A stretch of DNA of 64,000 bases from Kitasatospora atroaurantiaca (GTDB lineage Bacteria; Actinomycetota; Actinomycetes; Streptomycetales; Streptomycetaceae): positions 2,294,001 through 2,358,000 of the forward strand of contig NZ_VIVR01000001.1 in assembly GCF_007828955.1 (NCBI RefSeq), given 5' to 3'. Of the stretch, positions 44,166 to 53,811 are shown piece after piece. Positions within the stretch are counted from its first letter, which is position 1. Every line of letters begins with the position of its first letter. Position numbers and translations under genes: made by a program. Under the pieces are notes generated by a model. The model saw nothing but the letters and a program-made list of their open reading frames with translations. It made no database searches and was not told the DNA's origin.

Positions 44166-44996
44166 TCAGCGCTGGTTCGGCACCTCGGCCGTGACCTCGT
44201 TGGGGATGGCGCCGCCGAAACGGCGGTCCCGCATCGCGAACTGCTCGCAGGCCCTCCAGAGGTCCCGGCGGTCGAAGTCCGGCCAGAGCACGTCCTGGAA
44301 CACGAACTCGGCGTAAGCACTCTGCCAGAGCAGGAAGTTGGAGGTGCGCTGCTCGCCACTGGGGCGCAGGAACAGGTCCACGTCCGGCATGTCGGGGTGG
44401 TACAGGTACTTGGCGATGGTCTTCTCGGAGACCTTCTTCGGGTCCAGCTTCCCCGACGCGACGTCGGCCGCGATGGCCGCCGCGGCGTCCGCGATCTCGG
44501 CCCGGCCACCGTAGTTGACGCACATGTAGAGGGTGACGGCGTCATTGGCCTTGGTCTGCTCCTCGGCGACCTGGAGCTCCTGGACGACGCTCTTCCACAG
44601 CTTCGGCATCCGGCCGGCCCAGCGGATCCGGACGCCCATCGCGTCCATCTCGTCGCGGCGGCGGCGGATGACGTCCCGGTTGAAGTTCATCAGGAACTTC
44701 ACCTCGTCCGGCGAGCGCTTCCAGTTCTCGGTGGAGAAGGCGTACAGCGAGATGTTCTTCACGCCGAGCTCGATGGCGCCCTTGAGGACGTCGAGGACGA
44801 CCGACTCGCCGATCTTGTGGCCCTCGGTGCGGGGCAGCCCGCGCTCCTTGGCCCAGCGGCCGTTGCCGTCCATCACGATCGCGACGTGGTTGGGGACGAG
44901 CTCGCCGGGGAGCTTCGGCGGCTTGGCACCGCTCGGGTGCGGGGTCGGGGGAACGTACTCCCTCTGCTTGCTGCCGAAGAGCCGTCGCGCTGCCAT
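44166..44996 (-). CDS. uppS: Isoprenyl (undecaprenyl-type) diphosphate synthase
   Basis: A 276-residue cis-prenyltransferase making the long polyprenyl carrier lipid for cell-wall synthesis. The signature [20 protein letters not shown] holds the catalytic Asp and the diphosphate-binding residues. Other blocks are [29 protein letters not shown], and near the C-terminus [20 protein letters not shown] plus VLWPDF. The ATG at 44996 follows a GGAGAAG ribosome site located within the end of recO, so the two genes are coupled. Confidence 0.93.
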   Translation of the reverse strand: MAARRLFGSKQREYVPPTPHPSGAKPPKLPGELVPNHVAIVMDGNGRWAKERGLPRTEGHKIGESVVLDVLKGAIELGVKNISLYAFSTENWKRSPDEVKFLMNFNRDVIRRRRDEMDAMGVRIRWAGRMPKLWKSVVQELQVAEEQTKANDAVTLYMCVNYGGRAEIADAAAAIAADVASGKLDPKKVSEKTIAKYLYHPDMPDVDLFLRPSGEQRTSNFLLWQSAYAEFVFQDVLWPDFDRRDLWRACEQFAMRDRRFGGAIPNEVTAEVPNQR

Positions 44997-44998
44997 GC

Positions 44999-45745
44999 TC
45001 ACTTCTCCACGTATCTCATCGAGCGGATTCCCCGCTCCAGGTGCCACTGCAGATAGGCGGCCACCAGCCCGCTGCCCTCCCGCCAGTACCGGGGCTCGCA
45101 GTTGTCCGCCGTCTGCCAGTCCCCTGACAGCAGCGCGCCGAGCAGTACCAGTGTCTCAGGGGAGGGTACGGCACTGCCAGGTACCCGGCAGTCCGAGCAG
45201 AGCACCCCGCCCGCCTGGAGCGAGAAGAAGCGGTTCGGGCCCTCGAGACCGCATTTGGCGCAGTCGGTGAAGCTCGCGCCGTACCCGTTGACCGCGAGCG
45301 AGCGGAGCAGGAAGGCGTCCAGCACCAGGTGCGACTCGTGCAGCCCGGCGGCCAGCGTCCGCAGTCCGCCGACCAGCAGCAGGTACTGCTGGACGGCCGG
45401 TTCGCCCTCGTTCTCGGCGAATCGTTCCGCCGTCTCGAGCATGGCCGTGCCTGCGGTGTAGCGGCCGTAGTCGGTGACGATGGTGCCGCCGTACGGCGCG
45501 ATGGTCTCCACCTGGGTGCAGAGCGGGAGCGTGCGGCCGACGAGGTCGCTGCCCCGGCTGTAGAACTGCACGTCGACGTGGGAGAACGGCTCCAGGCGGG
45601 CGCCGAACTTCGACTTGGTCTTGCGGACGCCCCGGGCCACCGCCCGGACCTTGCCGTGCTGCCGGGTGAGCAGGGTGATGATCCGGTCGGCCTCGCCCAG
45701 CTTCTGGGTGCGCAGGACCACGCCGTCGTCACGGAACAGACTCAT
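44999..45745 (-). CDS. recO: DNA repair protein RecO
   Basis: A 248-residue recombination mediator that helps RecR load RecA onto SSB-coated DNA. The N-terminal OB-fold is [20 protein letters not shown] followed by [20 protein letters not shown]. The C-terminal domain has a zinc finger with CAKC and CSDC pairs (~residues 160-183). The ATG at 45745 is used because the OB-fold starts at once. Its stop is two bases before uppS. Confidence 0.93.
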   Translation of the reverse strand: MSLFRDDGVVLRTQKLGEADRIITLLTRQHGKVRAVARGVRKTKSKFGARLEPFSHVDVQFYSRGSDLVGRTLPLCTQVETIAPYGGTIVTDYGRYTAGTAMLETAERFAENEGEPAVQQYLLLVGGLRTLAAGLHESHLVLDAFLLRSLAVNGYGASFTDCAKCGLEGPNRFFSLQAGGVLCSDCRVPGSAVPSPETLVLLGALLSGDWQTADNCEPRYWREGSGLVAAYLQWHLERGIRSMRYVEK

Positions 45746-45901
45746 GCGGGTGCCCCGACTCGAGAGTTCATCCGACCATTCTCCCGCACCTGGGCAGTGC
45801 GCCGGGCAGCCGTGTGCCCGCACCCGGGTCCGTGGGGGGACACCCGCGGGTGCGGGTCACGGCGGGCCCGGAGGGGGGAGTCGGGCCCGGCCTGTGGGGG
45901 C

Positions 45902-46567
45902 TCAGTGCGGCGCGATGGTGGCCGCCTCCAGGAGTTCGTCGACCCGGCCTTCGGCGAGCTTCAGGCAGCGGCCGACTGCGGCCAGTGCGGCGCGCTCCTG
46001 CGGGAGGTAGCGCCCGTCGGCCAGTGCGACCCAGGCACCCTGGAGCACCAGGCGCTCGCGGCCCTGCTGGGCGAGATGCGGGGAGAGGGGTTCGAGCGCT
46101 GCGTGCAGTTCGATGGTCAGACCGCTGCCGAGGCCGTCGACGTCCATCGGCCCGCCGTCGCCGACGCCGGAGAGTGCGGCCAGCGCGGCGAGCACCTGGG
46201 CCTCGCCGCAGTCCTCGAAGCCGGCCTCGCGGATGACCGTGCAGGCGGCGTCCCTGGCGGCCCGGCCGCCGGTGCCGCCGGCCGCGAGCACCGCCAGCGC
46301 CACCGTGTACTGGGCGTCGCGCAGCATCGCCGCCAGGCGGACGCTGGTGAGCTGGTCCAGGGTCTCGACGCCGTACCGGCCGTGGCAGGTGGTGCACTGC
46401 ACGCTGCCGATCACCGGGCCGAGGGGCAGGAGAGGGGTGCCGAGCAACCGCAGCCACCGACGACCGTGCTGCCGACGGTAGTTGCGGTCCCCGCCACAGC
46501 CCGGACAGAAGAAATCACCGAGGACGTCCGTCCGCCAGCGAGGGCGAACACCCCACAACCCTGTCAC
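45902..46567 (-). CDS. TerB-family protein with N-terminal zinc ribbon
   Basis: A 221-residue cytoplasmic protein. Residues ~18-62 form a zinc-ribbon-like segment with CPGC and CTTC pairs (DVLGDFFCPGCGGDRNYRRQ ... VQCTTCHGRYGVETL). The rest is an all-helical TerB-like domain (LAAMLRDAQYTVALAVLAAG; DGRYLPQERAALAAVGRCLK) with acidic residues at helix ends. TerB domains are linked to membrane-associated stress responses and tellurite resistance, but no other ter gene is nearby. The GTG at 46567 is the earliest start. Confidence 0.72.
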   Translation of the reverse strand: MTGLWGVRPRWRTDVLGDFFCPGCGGDRNYRRQHGRRWLRLLGTPLLPLGPVIGSVQCTTCHGRYGVETLDQLTSVRLAAMLRDAQYTVALAVLAAGGTGGRAARDAACTVIREAGFEDCGEAQVLAALAALSGVGDGGPMDVDGLGSGLTIELHAALEPLSPHLAQQGRERLVLQGAWVALADGRYLPQERAALAAVGRCLKLAEGRVDELLEAATIAPH

Positions 46568-46737
46568 GGCGCCACTCCCCAGACATGGCAGGCGGCCTGC
46601 ACTTCAATGGGCAGGTCACGCGACCGGACTCCAACAGCCGTCCCACCGACCCTGGTTCCGGTGGATCGATGTTGCCACGGTTACGGGAATGTGTCAGCAC
46701 CCCGAACGGGTAAAAATGTGGCGTGGGACACATGCAA

Positions 46738-46765
46738 AGGGGGCCACCCGTTTGGGTGGCCCCCT
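46738..46765. terminator. leuA terminator
   Basis: A perfect 12-base stem, AGGGGGCCACCC at 46738-46749 and its complement at 46754-46765, with a GTTT loop. On the minus strand it is followed by TTTGC. It lies nine bases after the leuA stop. Confidence 0.9.
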
Positions 46766-46773
46766 CGTACGAA

Positions 46774-48621
<1,848 letters not shown>

Positions 48622-48677
48622 CTACTGCGCCGCATCGAACTGCATCGCTTGCGCGATACATGGGCACAGCACGATCC

Positions 48678-48724
48678 CCGCGGCGAGGGAGCCGGCCTAC
48701 GTGGTCTACAGGCCCTCGCCGCGG
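48678..48724 (-). promoter_or_regulatory. leuA attenuator hairpin
   Basis: A perfect 12-base inverted repeat, CCGCGGCGAGGG at 48678-48689 and its complement at 48713-48724, overlaps the end of the leader peptide gene. A nested GGCCT/AGGCC pair lies in its loop. A ribosome stalled at the leucine codons would cover or release these arms, as in leader-peptide attenuation. The alternative antiterminator pairing was not resolved by eye. Confidence 0.65.
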
Positions 48725-48753
48725 CAGCTAAGAAGAAGCAGCCCGTAACGCAT
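48706..48753 (-). CDS. leuA leader peptide
   Basis: A 15-codon reading frame encodes MRYGLLLLSCRGEGL. Four leucine codons in a row are CTG, CTT, CTT, CTT. CTT is rare in this high-GC genome, so the run should stall ribosomes when charged leucine tRNA is low. It lies about 150 bases before leuA on the same strand and overlaps a perfect 12-base hairpin. Leucine leader peptides upstream of leuA are established for streptomycetes. It is too short for standard gene finders. Confidence 0.82.
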   Translation of the reverse strand: MRYGLLLLSCRGEGL

Positions 48754-48870
48754 GATGTTGTCGAGCGTAACCCAGGTCACCGGCCGGACACAGTGAACCC
48801 CGCCACGATTCCACTCCTTGAGACGAACGGCATCGTGACAAGCGGTCATCAATGCCTCACCCTGGGCGAC

Positions 48871-49890
48871 ATGACACCAGCAGCCCAGTTCTGCACGATC
48901 ATTCCGCCGTACGTACTCGACCGGCTCGCCGAGCAGGGCCACGAGGCCGCCCAGCGCTCGCTGGCCCTGGACGTCGTCCACCGCGAGGCCCGCCTGAGCG
49001 CGGTCGCGCCCAAGGTCCCGGCGCAACGGCTGAGCCGCACCATCGGCGACGCCCACCACGCCCAGCGCGCACCCGGCAAGCCGGTGCGCCTCGAGGGCCA
49101 GCCGCCGGTCAAGGACGCCCCCGTCAACCGTGCTTACGACGGCCTCGGGGCCACCTTCGCGCTCTACGAGGAGATCTACGGCCGCCACTCCATCGACGGC
49201 AGCTGGCTGCCGCTCGACGCCACCGTCCACTACGGGCGGGACTACGACAACGCCTTCTGGGACGGCGCCCGGATGGTGTTCGGGGACGGCGACGGCGTGA
49301 TCTTCAACGACTTCACCATCTCCCAGGACGTCATCGGCCACGAACTCACCCACGGCGTCACCCAGTACACCGCCGGCCTGGACTACCGCGGCCAGTCCGG
49401 CGCGCTCAACGAGTCCGTCTCGGACGTCTTCGGCTCCCTGGTCAAGCAGTACGCTCTGCGGCAGCCGGCCGCCGAGGCGGACTGGCTGATCGGCGCGGGC
49501 CTGCTGGCGCCCGGGGTGCACGGCGTCGCGCTGCGCTCGATGAAGGCCCCCGGCACGGCGTACGACGACGAGCGGCTCGGCAAGGACCCGCAGCCCGCCC
49601 ATCTGCGGGACTACGTCGACACCGCCGAGGACCAGGGCGGGGTGCACATCAACTCCGGCATCCCCAACCACGCCTTCTACCAGCTGGCCACCGCCCTCGG
49701 CGGCAACGCCTGGGAGCGCGCCGGGCAGATCTGGTACGACACCCTGACCGGTGGCGGGCTGGCCCACGACTCCGACTTCACCGCCTTCGCCCGGGCCACC
49801 GTGGCCGCCGCCCGGGCCAGGTACGAGGACGAGGCGGTGGCGAACACGGTCGTGGCGGCCTGGTCCCAGGTCGGCGTCAGCACGACCTGA
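48871..49890 (+). CDS. Thermolysin-family (M4) metallopeptidase, protealysin-like
   Basis: A 339-residue zinc protease. The N-terminal ~55 residues (CTIIPPYVLDRLAEQGHEAA) match the short protealysin-type propeptide, not a signal peptide, so the enzyme is probably cytoplasmic or exported by an unusual route. The catalytic core has DVIGHELTHGVTQYTAGL (zinc ligands H157 and H161, base E158), third ligand E181 in GALNESVSDVFG, and the late active-site segment GGVHINSGIPNHAFYQLATA. The next gene encodes an emfourin-like inhibitor. The ATG at 48871 begins the propeptide exactly. Confidence 0.9.
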   Translation: MTPAAQFCTIIPPYVLDRLAEQGHEAAQRSLALDVVHREARLSAVAPKVPAQRLSRTIGDAHHAQRAPGKPVRLEGQPPVKDAPVNRAYDGLGATFALYEEIYGRHSIDGSWLPLDATVHYGRDYDNAFWDGARMVFGDGDGVIFNDFTISQDVIGHELTHGVTQYTAGLDYRGQSGALNESVSDVFGSLVKQYALRQPAAEADWLIGAGLLAPGVHGVALRSMKAPGTAYDDERLGKDPQPAHLRDYVDTAEDQGGVHINSGIPNHAFYQLATALGGNAWERAGQIWYDTLTGGGLAHDSDFTAFARATVAAARARYEDEAVANTVVAAWSQVGVSTT

Positions 49891-49969
49891 GTACAGCAGC
49901 CGCGCAGTGCGCGGGGGCAACTCTGTAAAAACTCTGCAAATCCCACCACTGCGTAGCACACTGACAACC

Positions 49970-50269
49970 ATGCGTATCCAGGTGACCCGGACCGGCGGCC
50001 TGGCCGGCCTCGCCCACCGTGCGGAGCTGGACACCGCCGAACGCCACGACGCGCCGCACGTCCACGCCCTCGCCCGCGAGGCCGTGGCGGGGGGCCTTCG
50101 CGCCCCCTCGTACGGCGTGCCGGACGGCTTCCACTACGAGATCACCGTGGACGGCCGGACGGTCTACTGCGCCGACCCGAAGCTGAGCGAGTCCCAGCGC
50201 GAGCTGATCTCGCTGGTCCTGCGCGAGGGCGTCCAGCTGTCGGCTCAGCCGAAGCGGCCGTTGACGTAG
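49970..50269 (+). CDS. Emfourin-like inhibitor of the adjacent M4 protease
   Basis: A 99-residue protein beginning [20 protein letters not shown], the N-terminal pattern of emfourin (protealysin inhibitor, M4in). It continues with [20 protein letters not shown] and ends in a helical [17 protein letters not shown]. It lies 79 bases after the protealysin-like gene on the same strand, as in characterised protealysin-emfourin pairs. It presumably keeps the protease inactive inside the cell. The last 25 bases overlap the convergent pstB gene end. Confidence 0.82.
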   Translation: MRIQVTRTGGLAGLAHRAELDTAERHDAPHVHALAREAVAGGLRAPSYGVPDGFHYEITVDGRTVYCADPKLSESQRELISLVLREGVQLSAQPKRPLT

Positions 50270-51066
50270 TCGGAGGTGCGCGGGTCGGCCGGGGTGGTGA
50301 ACATCGCCTCGGTCGGGCCGTGTTCGACGATCCCGCCCGGGGTCCCGTGCTCGGCGAGGAAGAAGGCGCACCGGTCGGAGACCCGGTGCGCCTGCTGCAT
50401 GTTGTGGGTGACGATCACGATGGTGACCTCGTGCACCAGCTCCCGGATGGTCTGCTCGATCCGGCGGGTGGAGGTCGGGTCGAGGGCGGAGCAGGGCTCG
50501 TCCATGAGCAGCACCTTGGGGCGGACGGCCAGCGAGCGGGCGATGCACAGGCGCTGCTGCTGGCCGCCGGAGAGCGCCCCGCCGGGCTGGCGCAGCCGGT
50601 CCTGGACCTCGCGCCAGAGGCCGGCCTTGGTCAGGCACTCCTCGACCAGGTGGTCCTTCTCGGCCCGGGAGGCCCGGATCCCCGTGAGCTTGAGGCCGGC
50701 CACCACGTTGTCGTAGATGGACATCGCGGGGAAGGGATTGGGCTTCTGGAAGACCATGCCGATGTCGCGGCGGGCGCTGGTGAGGCGGCGCTCGGGTGCG
50801 TAGATGTCGGAGCCTTCGAGCAGTACCTCTCCCGCGAGGGCGGCGCCCGGGATCAGCTCGTGCATCCGGTTGAGGATCCGCAGGAAGGTGGACTTGCCGC
50901 AGCCGGACGGGCCGATCAGCGCGGTGACCTGCCCGGCGGGCATCGTCAGCGAGACCTGATCGAGGACCTTGCGGTCGCCGAACCAGGCCGAGACGGCGCG
51001 GGCGTCCAGGCTGCCCGCGGTGGTCCGCGGGCCGGGCAGCACGACCGTGCTGTCGATGCTGGTCAT
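50245..51066 (-). CDS. pstB: Phosphate-type ABC transporter ATP-binding protein
   Basis: A 273-residue ATPase of the PstB family. Walker A is [20 protein letters not shown], followed by the Q-loop [20 protein letters not shown] (a PstB hallmark), the signature [16 protein letters not shown], Walker [14 protein letters not shown] and the switch VTHNMQQA. It is the last gene of the Pst/WxL-like locus, 31 bases after the sortase-like gene, and would energise the PstC and PstA subunits encoded at the other end of the unit. Confidence 0.92.
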   Translation of the reverse strand: MTSIDSTVVLPGPRTTAGSLDARAVSAWFGDRKVLDQVSLTMPAGQVTALIGPSGCGKSTFLRILNRMHELIPGAALAGEVLLEGSDIYAPERRLTSARRDIGMVFQKPNPFPAMSIYDNVVAGLKLTGIRASRAEKDHLVEECLTKAGLWREVQDRLRQPGGALSGGQQQRLCIARSLAVRPKVLLMDEPCSALDPTSTRRIEQTIRELVHEVTIVIVTHNMQQAHRVSDRCAFFLAEHGTPGGIVEHGPTEAMFTTPADPRTSDYVNGRFG

Positions 51067-51097
51067 ACGGCGATCCCCTTCGTTCTGTGACGGTATG

Positions 51098-52021
51098 TCA
51101 GATCAGGTTGGGCAGCAGGCGGGCGACCTCGTCGGCGACCGAGAGCGCGAGCGCGCTCAGGACCGGGACGCCGACGATCCACGCCTGCAGCCGCCCCCAG
51201 CGCGACCAGGCCAGGGCCAGCGCGACGGCGGCGAGCAGCAGCGACTCGCCCCAGAGCACCAGCGGGATCCAGGCGTCGCCGTCGGTGCCCATCACCCGCT
51301 CGGCGGGTGGCAGCGCGTCGGCCGTGAGCGGGCGGGCGTTGGCGGGCTTCACCTCGGAGACCAGGTCGGCGTCGACCAGCAGCGTGCCGGACGGCGCGTA
51401 CCGGGGCCCGTCCCCGGTGACCAGGACCAGCCGGCCCGAGCCGTTCTTCAGGGCGGCGGGCACCGGGTCGCCGGCCCGGCGGACGTCCAGGACCCGGTAG
51501 GTGTGGGTGCCCTGGCCGGTGGTGACGGTGAAGGTCTCGGTCGCCCGCAGGCTGCCCAGCGCGCCGAACGGCCCGCCGAACCCGGCCTGGCGGCCGAGCA
51601 GGACGCTGGTGCCAGCCTGGCCCGGCATCGGGGTGTCCCGGCGGTGACCGGGCCCGGCCTCCAGCACGGCGCCGGTGGTCCCCTCCCGCACCACCTCGCG
51701 CAGGCCCAGCTCCGGGATCTCCAACAGGGCCACAGGCGTGCCGAGTTCGACGAGTCTCCCGTCCTTGGCGCGCTGGCCGATCGGGGTGGTGCCCATGGCG
51801 AGGCTCTCGCGCAGTTCGGCGTAGCCGGTCTCGTGGTCGCGCAGGTGGCGCAGGCCGCCGAGCGGGCCGAGGTCGAGGAGCAGCCCCAGCAGCAGGGCGG
51901 CCACGATCGCCAGTGCGGCACCGACCAACTGCGGCCCGTCCGGGCGCATTCGAGTCCGGCCCACCGGCGGAGCGACGCACGGATCGGCGACGGGCGCGGG
52001 TGGCAGATCGGTCACGGTCAT
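51098..52021 (-). CDS. Sortase-fold membrane protein lacking catalytic residues
   Basis: A 307-residue protein with an N-terminal helix ([20 protein letters not shown]), an extracellular domain and a C-terminal pair of helices. The domain aligns with class E sortases: [40 protein letters not shown], then [10 protein letters not shown], where active enzymes have GHR. R144 therefore replaces the catalytic His. [10 protein letters not shown] at 198-207 replaces the usual TLTTC segment, so the catalytic Cys is gone too. It is probably a scaffold rather than a transpeptidase. ATG overlaps the stop of the WxL-interacting-type gene. Confidence 0.75.
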   Translation of the reverse strand: MTVTDLPPAPVADPCVAPPVGRTRMRPDGPQLVGAALAIVAALLLGLLLDLGPLGGLRHLRDHETGYAELRESLAMGTTPIGQRAKDGRLVELGTPVALLEIPELGLREVVREGTTGAVLEAGPGHRRDTPMPGQAGTSVLLGRQAGFGGPFGALGSLRATETFTVTTGQGTHTYRVLDVRRAGDPVPAALKNGSGRLVLVTGDGPRYAPSGTLLVDADLVSEVKPANARPLTADALPPAERVMGTDGDAWIPLVLWGESLLLAAVALALAWSRWGRLQAWIVGVPVLSALALSVADEVARLLPNLI

Positions 52022-53703
52022 TCGGCGGCCTCGCCCCTGTCGCGCCCGGCGCGCAGGCGGCGCGCGTACGGCAGCCCGATCCAGCCGAGCAGCAGGATCC
52101 CGGCGCCGGTCGCCACCCAGGAAGCCACCGGCGCGCCCTGCGGCTTCGGGGCGGCGGCGGCCTCGGGCGCGGCCTGCGGCGTGCTCGCCATGGTCACCGG
52201 GTCGGCCCCGGCACCGTGGAGCACGCCCTCCGGAGCGACGGTGACGGCCTGCCAGGTGCTCGGGGTGGTGAAGGTCAGCACGCCGGTGAAGTCCCGTCGC
52301 GAGGCCGGGTTGACCTTGCCTCGGCAGCTCGCGGTGATGGTGTACGCGCCGTGCAGCGGCCCGGAACCGTTCCGGGTGGCGACCACGCGGAGGGTGTTGC
52401 TGAGCGGCAGCACGTACCCGCCGTTGGAGGCGAGCCGGTACACCGAGGCGGCGACCGTCCCGGTGAGCGGCGCGCCTTCGGCGGGGAAGCCGGAGCCGGC
52501 GATCCGTACGGCGAGGTAGTCGGCGGCCGGGTCGGGGCACTGCCCGGAGGTGAGCAGATCGATGGCGTCGTCGTCGTGCCCCGTCGCGTAGTCGAAGGCG
52601 AGTGTTCCGGTGTCCGCGGCCGATGCCTTGGGCGCCAGCGGGAGTTGGACGAGCAGCAGGCCCGCCACGAGCAGCGCTCCGACCGCGACCGGCGCCGGGA
52701 CGGCGGGAGGGGCCGGGCGGCGGCGCCGCTGCCACCACCGGCCGCCGAACAGGGCCAGGGGGAGCACGACTGCCAGCAGCGCCCACGGGATGCTGGCGAA
52801 CCGCTGCTTGGAGACACTGCTGGAGAGTTTCGGGTCCCGGTCGCCGCCGATCGCGAGCGGGTCGATGGTGATCCCGGCGGTGGCCCAGAGGGTGGGGTAG
52901 GCCCCGGCCACGTCCAGACGGTAGGTGACGACGTTCCCCGGCAGCAGTTCCTGGAGATCGGCGGGCGCGTTGCCGGTGGCGATCGAGCCGAGGAGGTTGC
53001 TCACCCGGACGGCCTGCCTGCCGCCGAGCCGCACGTTGCCGGTGTTGCGCACCGAGTAGCTGATGGTGGTGTGCCCGGCGGCGAGAGGGTTGAGGCTCGG
53101 GTGGTACACCGCCCGGGCGTTCTCGACCCTGAGTTCGGCACGGAGCTCGCCCGAGACCCGGACGTGCACCCGGGCGCCGACCCGCTGGTCCACGGTCACC
53201 GCGTTGCCCTTGGCGTCCTTGCTCTCGCGGCGCAGCGAGGCGACGATGCCGGCGGCGTGGTCACCGGGCGAGGCGGCGGCCGGGACGGCGAGGGTGAAGG
53301 GCACGATCTGCCGGCTGCGGGCCGGCAGGGTCAGCGAGTCGGCGGCGGTCTTGAGCCACGTGCCCGCCTGGGTCGAGGGTCTGCCCTCGGGCAGCACGTC
53401 GTAGCCGCCGGAGTCGGTGTTGAACGCGTCGGCCGGGTAGAGGCGCAGGGTGAGCGGCTGGTCACTGTAGTTCCAGACCGCGACGTGGTCCTTGACCACG
53501 GCACCGGGCGTCGCGGCATAGGAGAAGGTGCCGCGGCTGTCCGGCTCCGTGGCGCTCGCGGGCTGGATGCCGAAGGTCTGCGCGGCGCCGGCGGGCGGGC
53601 TTCCGGCGGGCTGGTCGTCGGCGTGCGCCGGTCCGCCGCCGAGCAGCAGGACCAGCAGGGCTGGGGCGAGTACCAGGAGCCATCTGCGCATCGGCGGTGT
53701 CAT
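52018..53703 (-). CDS. WxL-interacting-type (DUF916-like) surface protein with extra domain
   Basis: A 561-residue membrane-anchored protein. After a signal peptide (RWLLVLAPALLVLLLGGGPA), residues ~35-160 resemble the peptidoglycan-binding WxL-interacting domain (FSYAATPGAVVKDHVAVWNY; RLYPADAFNTDSGGYDVL), and ~160-310 its second beta domain. A membrane helix follows (WALLAVVLPLALFGGRWW), then a second hydrophobic segment. A ~120-residue extracellular domain comes next (ATGHDDDAIDLLTSGQCPDP ... FTGVLTFTTPSTW) that is homologous to the N-terminal domain of the WxL-like protein encoded upstream. A final helix and basic tail end the chain. ATG at 53691 is an alternative start. Confidence 0.7.
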   Translation of the reverse strand: MTPPMRRWLLVLAPALLVLLLGGGPAHADDQPAGSPPAGAAQTFGIQPASATEPDSRGTFSYAATPGAVVKDHVAVWNYSDQPLTLRLYPADAFNTDSGGYDVLPEGRPSTQAGTWLKTAADSLTLPARSRQIVPFTLAVPAAASPGDHAAGIVASLRRESKDAKGNAVTVDQRVGARVHVRVSGELRAELRVENARAVYHPSLNPLAAGHTTISYSVRNTGNVRLGGRQAVRVSNLLGSIATGNAPADLQELLPGNVVTYRLDVAGAYPTLWATAGITIDPLAIGGDRDPKLSSSVSKQRFASIPWALLAVVLPLALFGGRWWQRRRRPAPPAVPAPVAVGALLVAGLLLVQLPLAPKASAADTGTLAFDYATGHDDDAIDLLTSGQCPDPAADYLAVRIAGSGFPAEGAPLTGTVAASVYRLASNGGYVLPLSNTLRVVATRNGSGPLHGAYTITASCRGKVNPASRRDFTGVLTFTTPSTWQAVTVAPEGVLHGAGADPVTMASTPQAAPEAAAAPKPQGAPVASWVATGAGILLLGWIGLPYARRLRAGRDRGEAAE

Positions 53704-53811
53704 CCTCGGGTGCGGTACGGACAGTTCAGGGGGCCGTCCTGGCGGTACGGGGACCACCAGGACGGCCACTGTGTGACGGGATCCGTGGGACGGGATCTGT
53801 GCGACGGATCG

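Noticed and set aside
48706-50034. A 442-codon minus-strand frame opposite the M4 protease
   Set aside because: It is a shadow of the protease gene. Only its last 16 codons (leader peptide with its own ATG at 48753) are meaningful.
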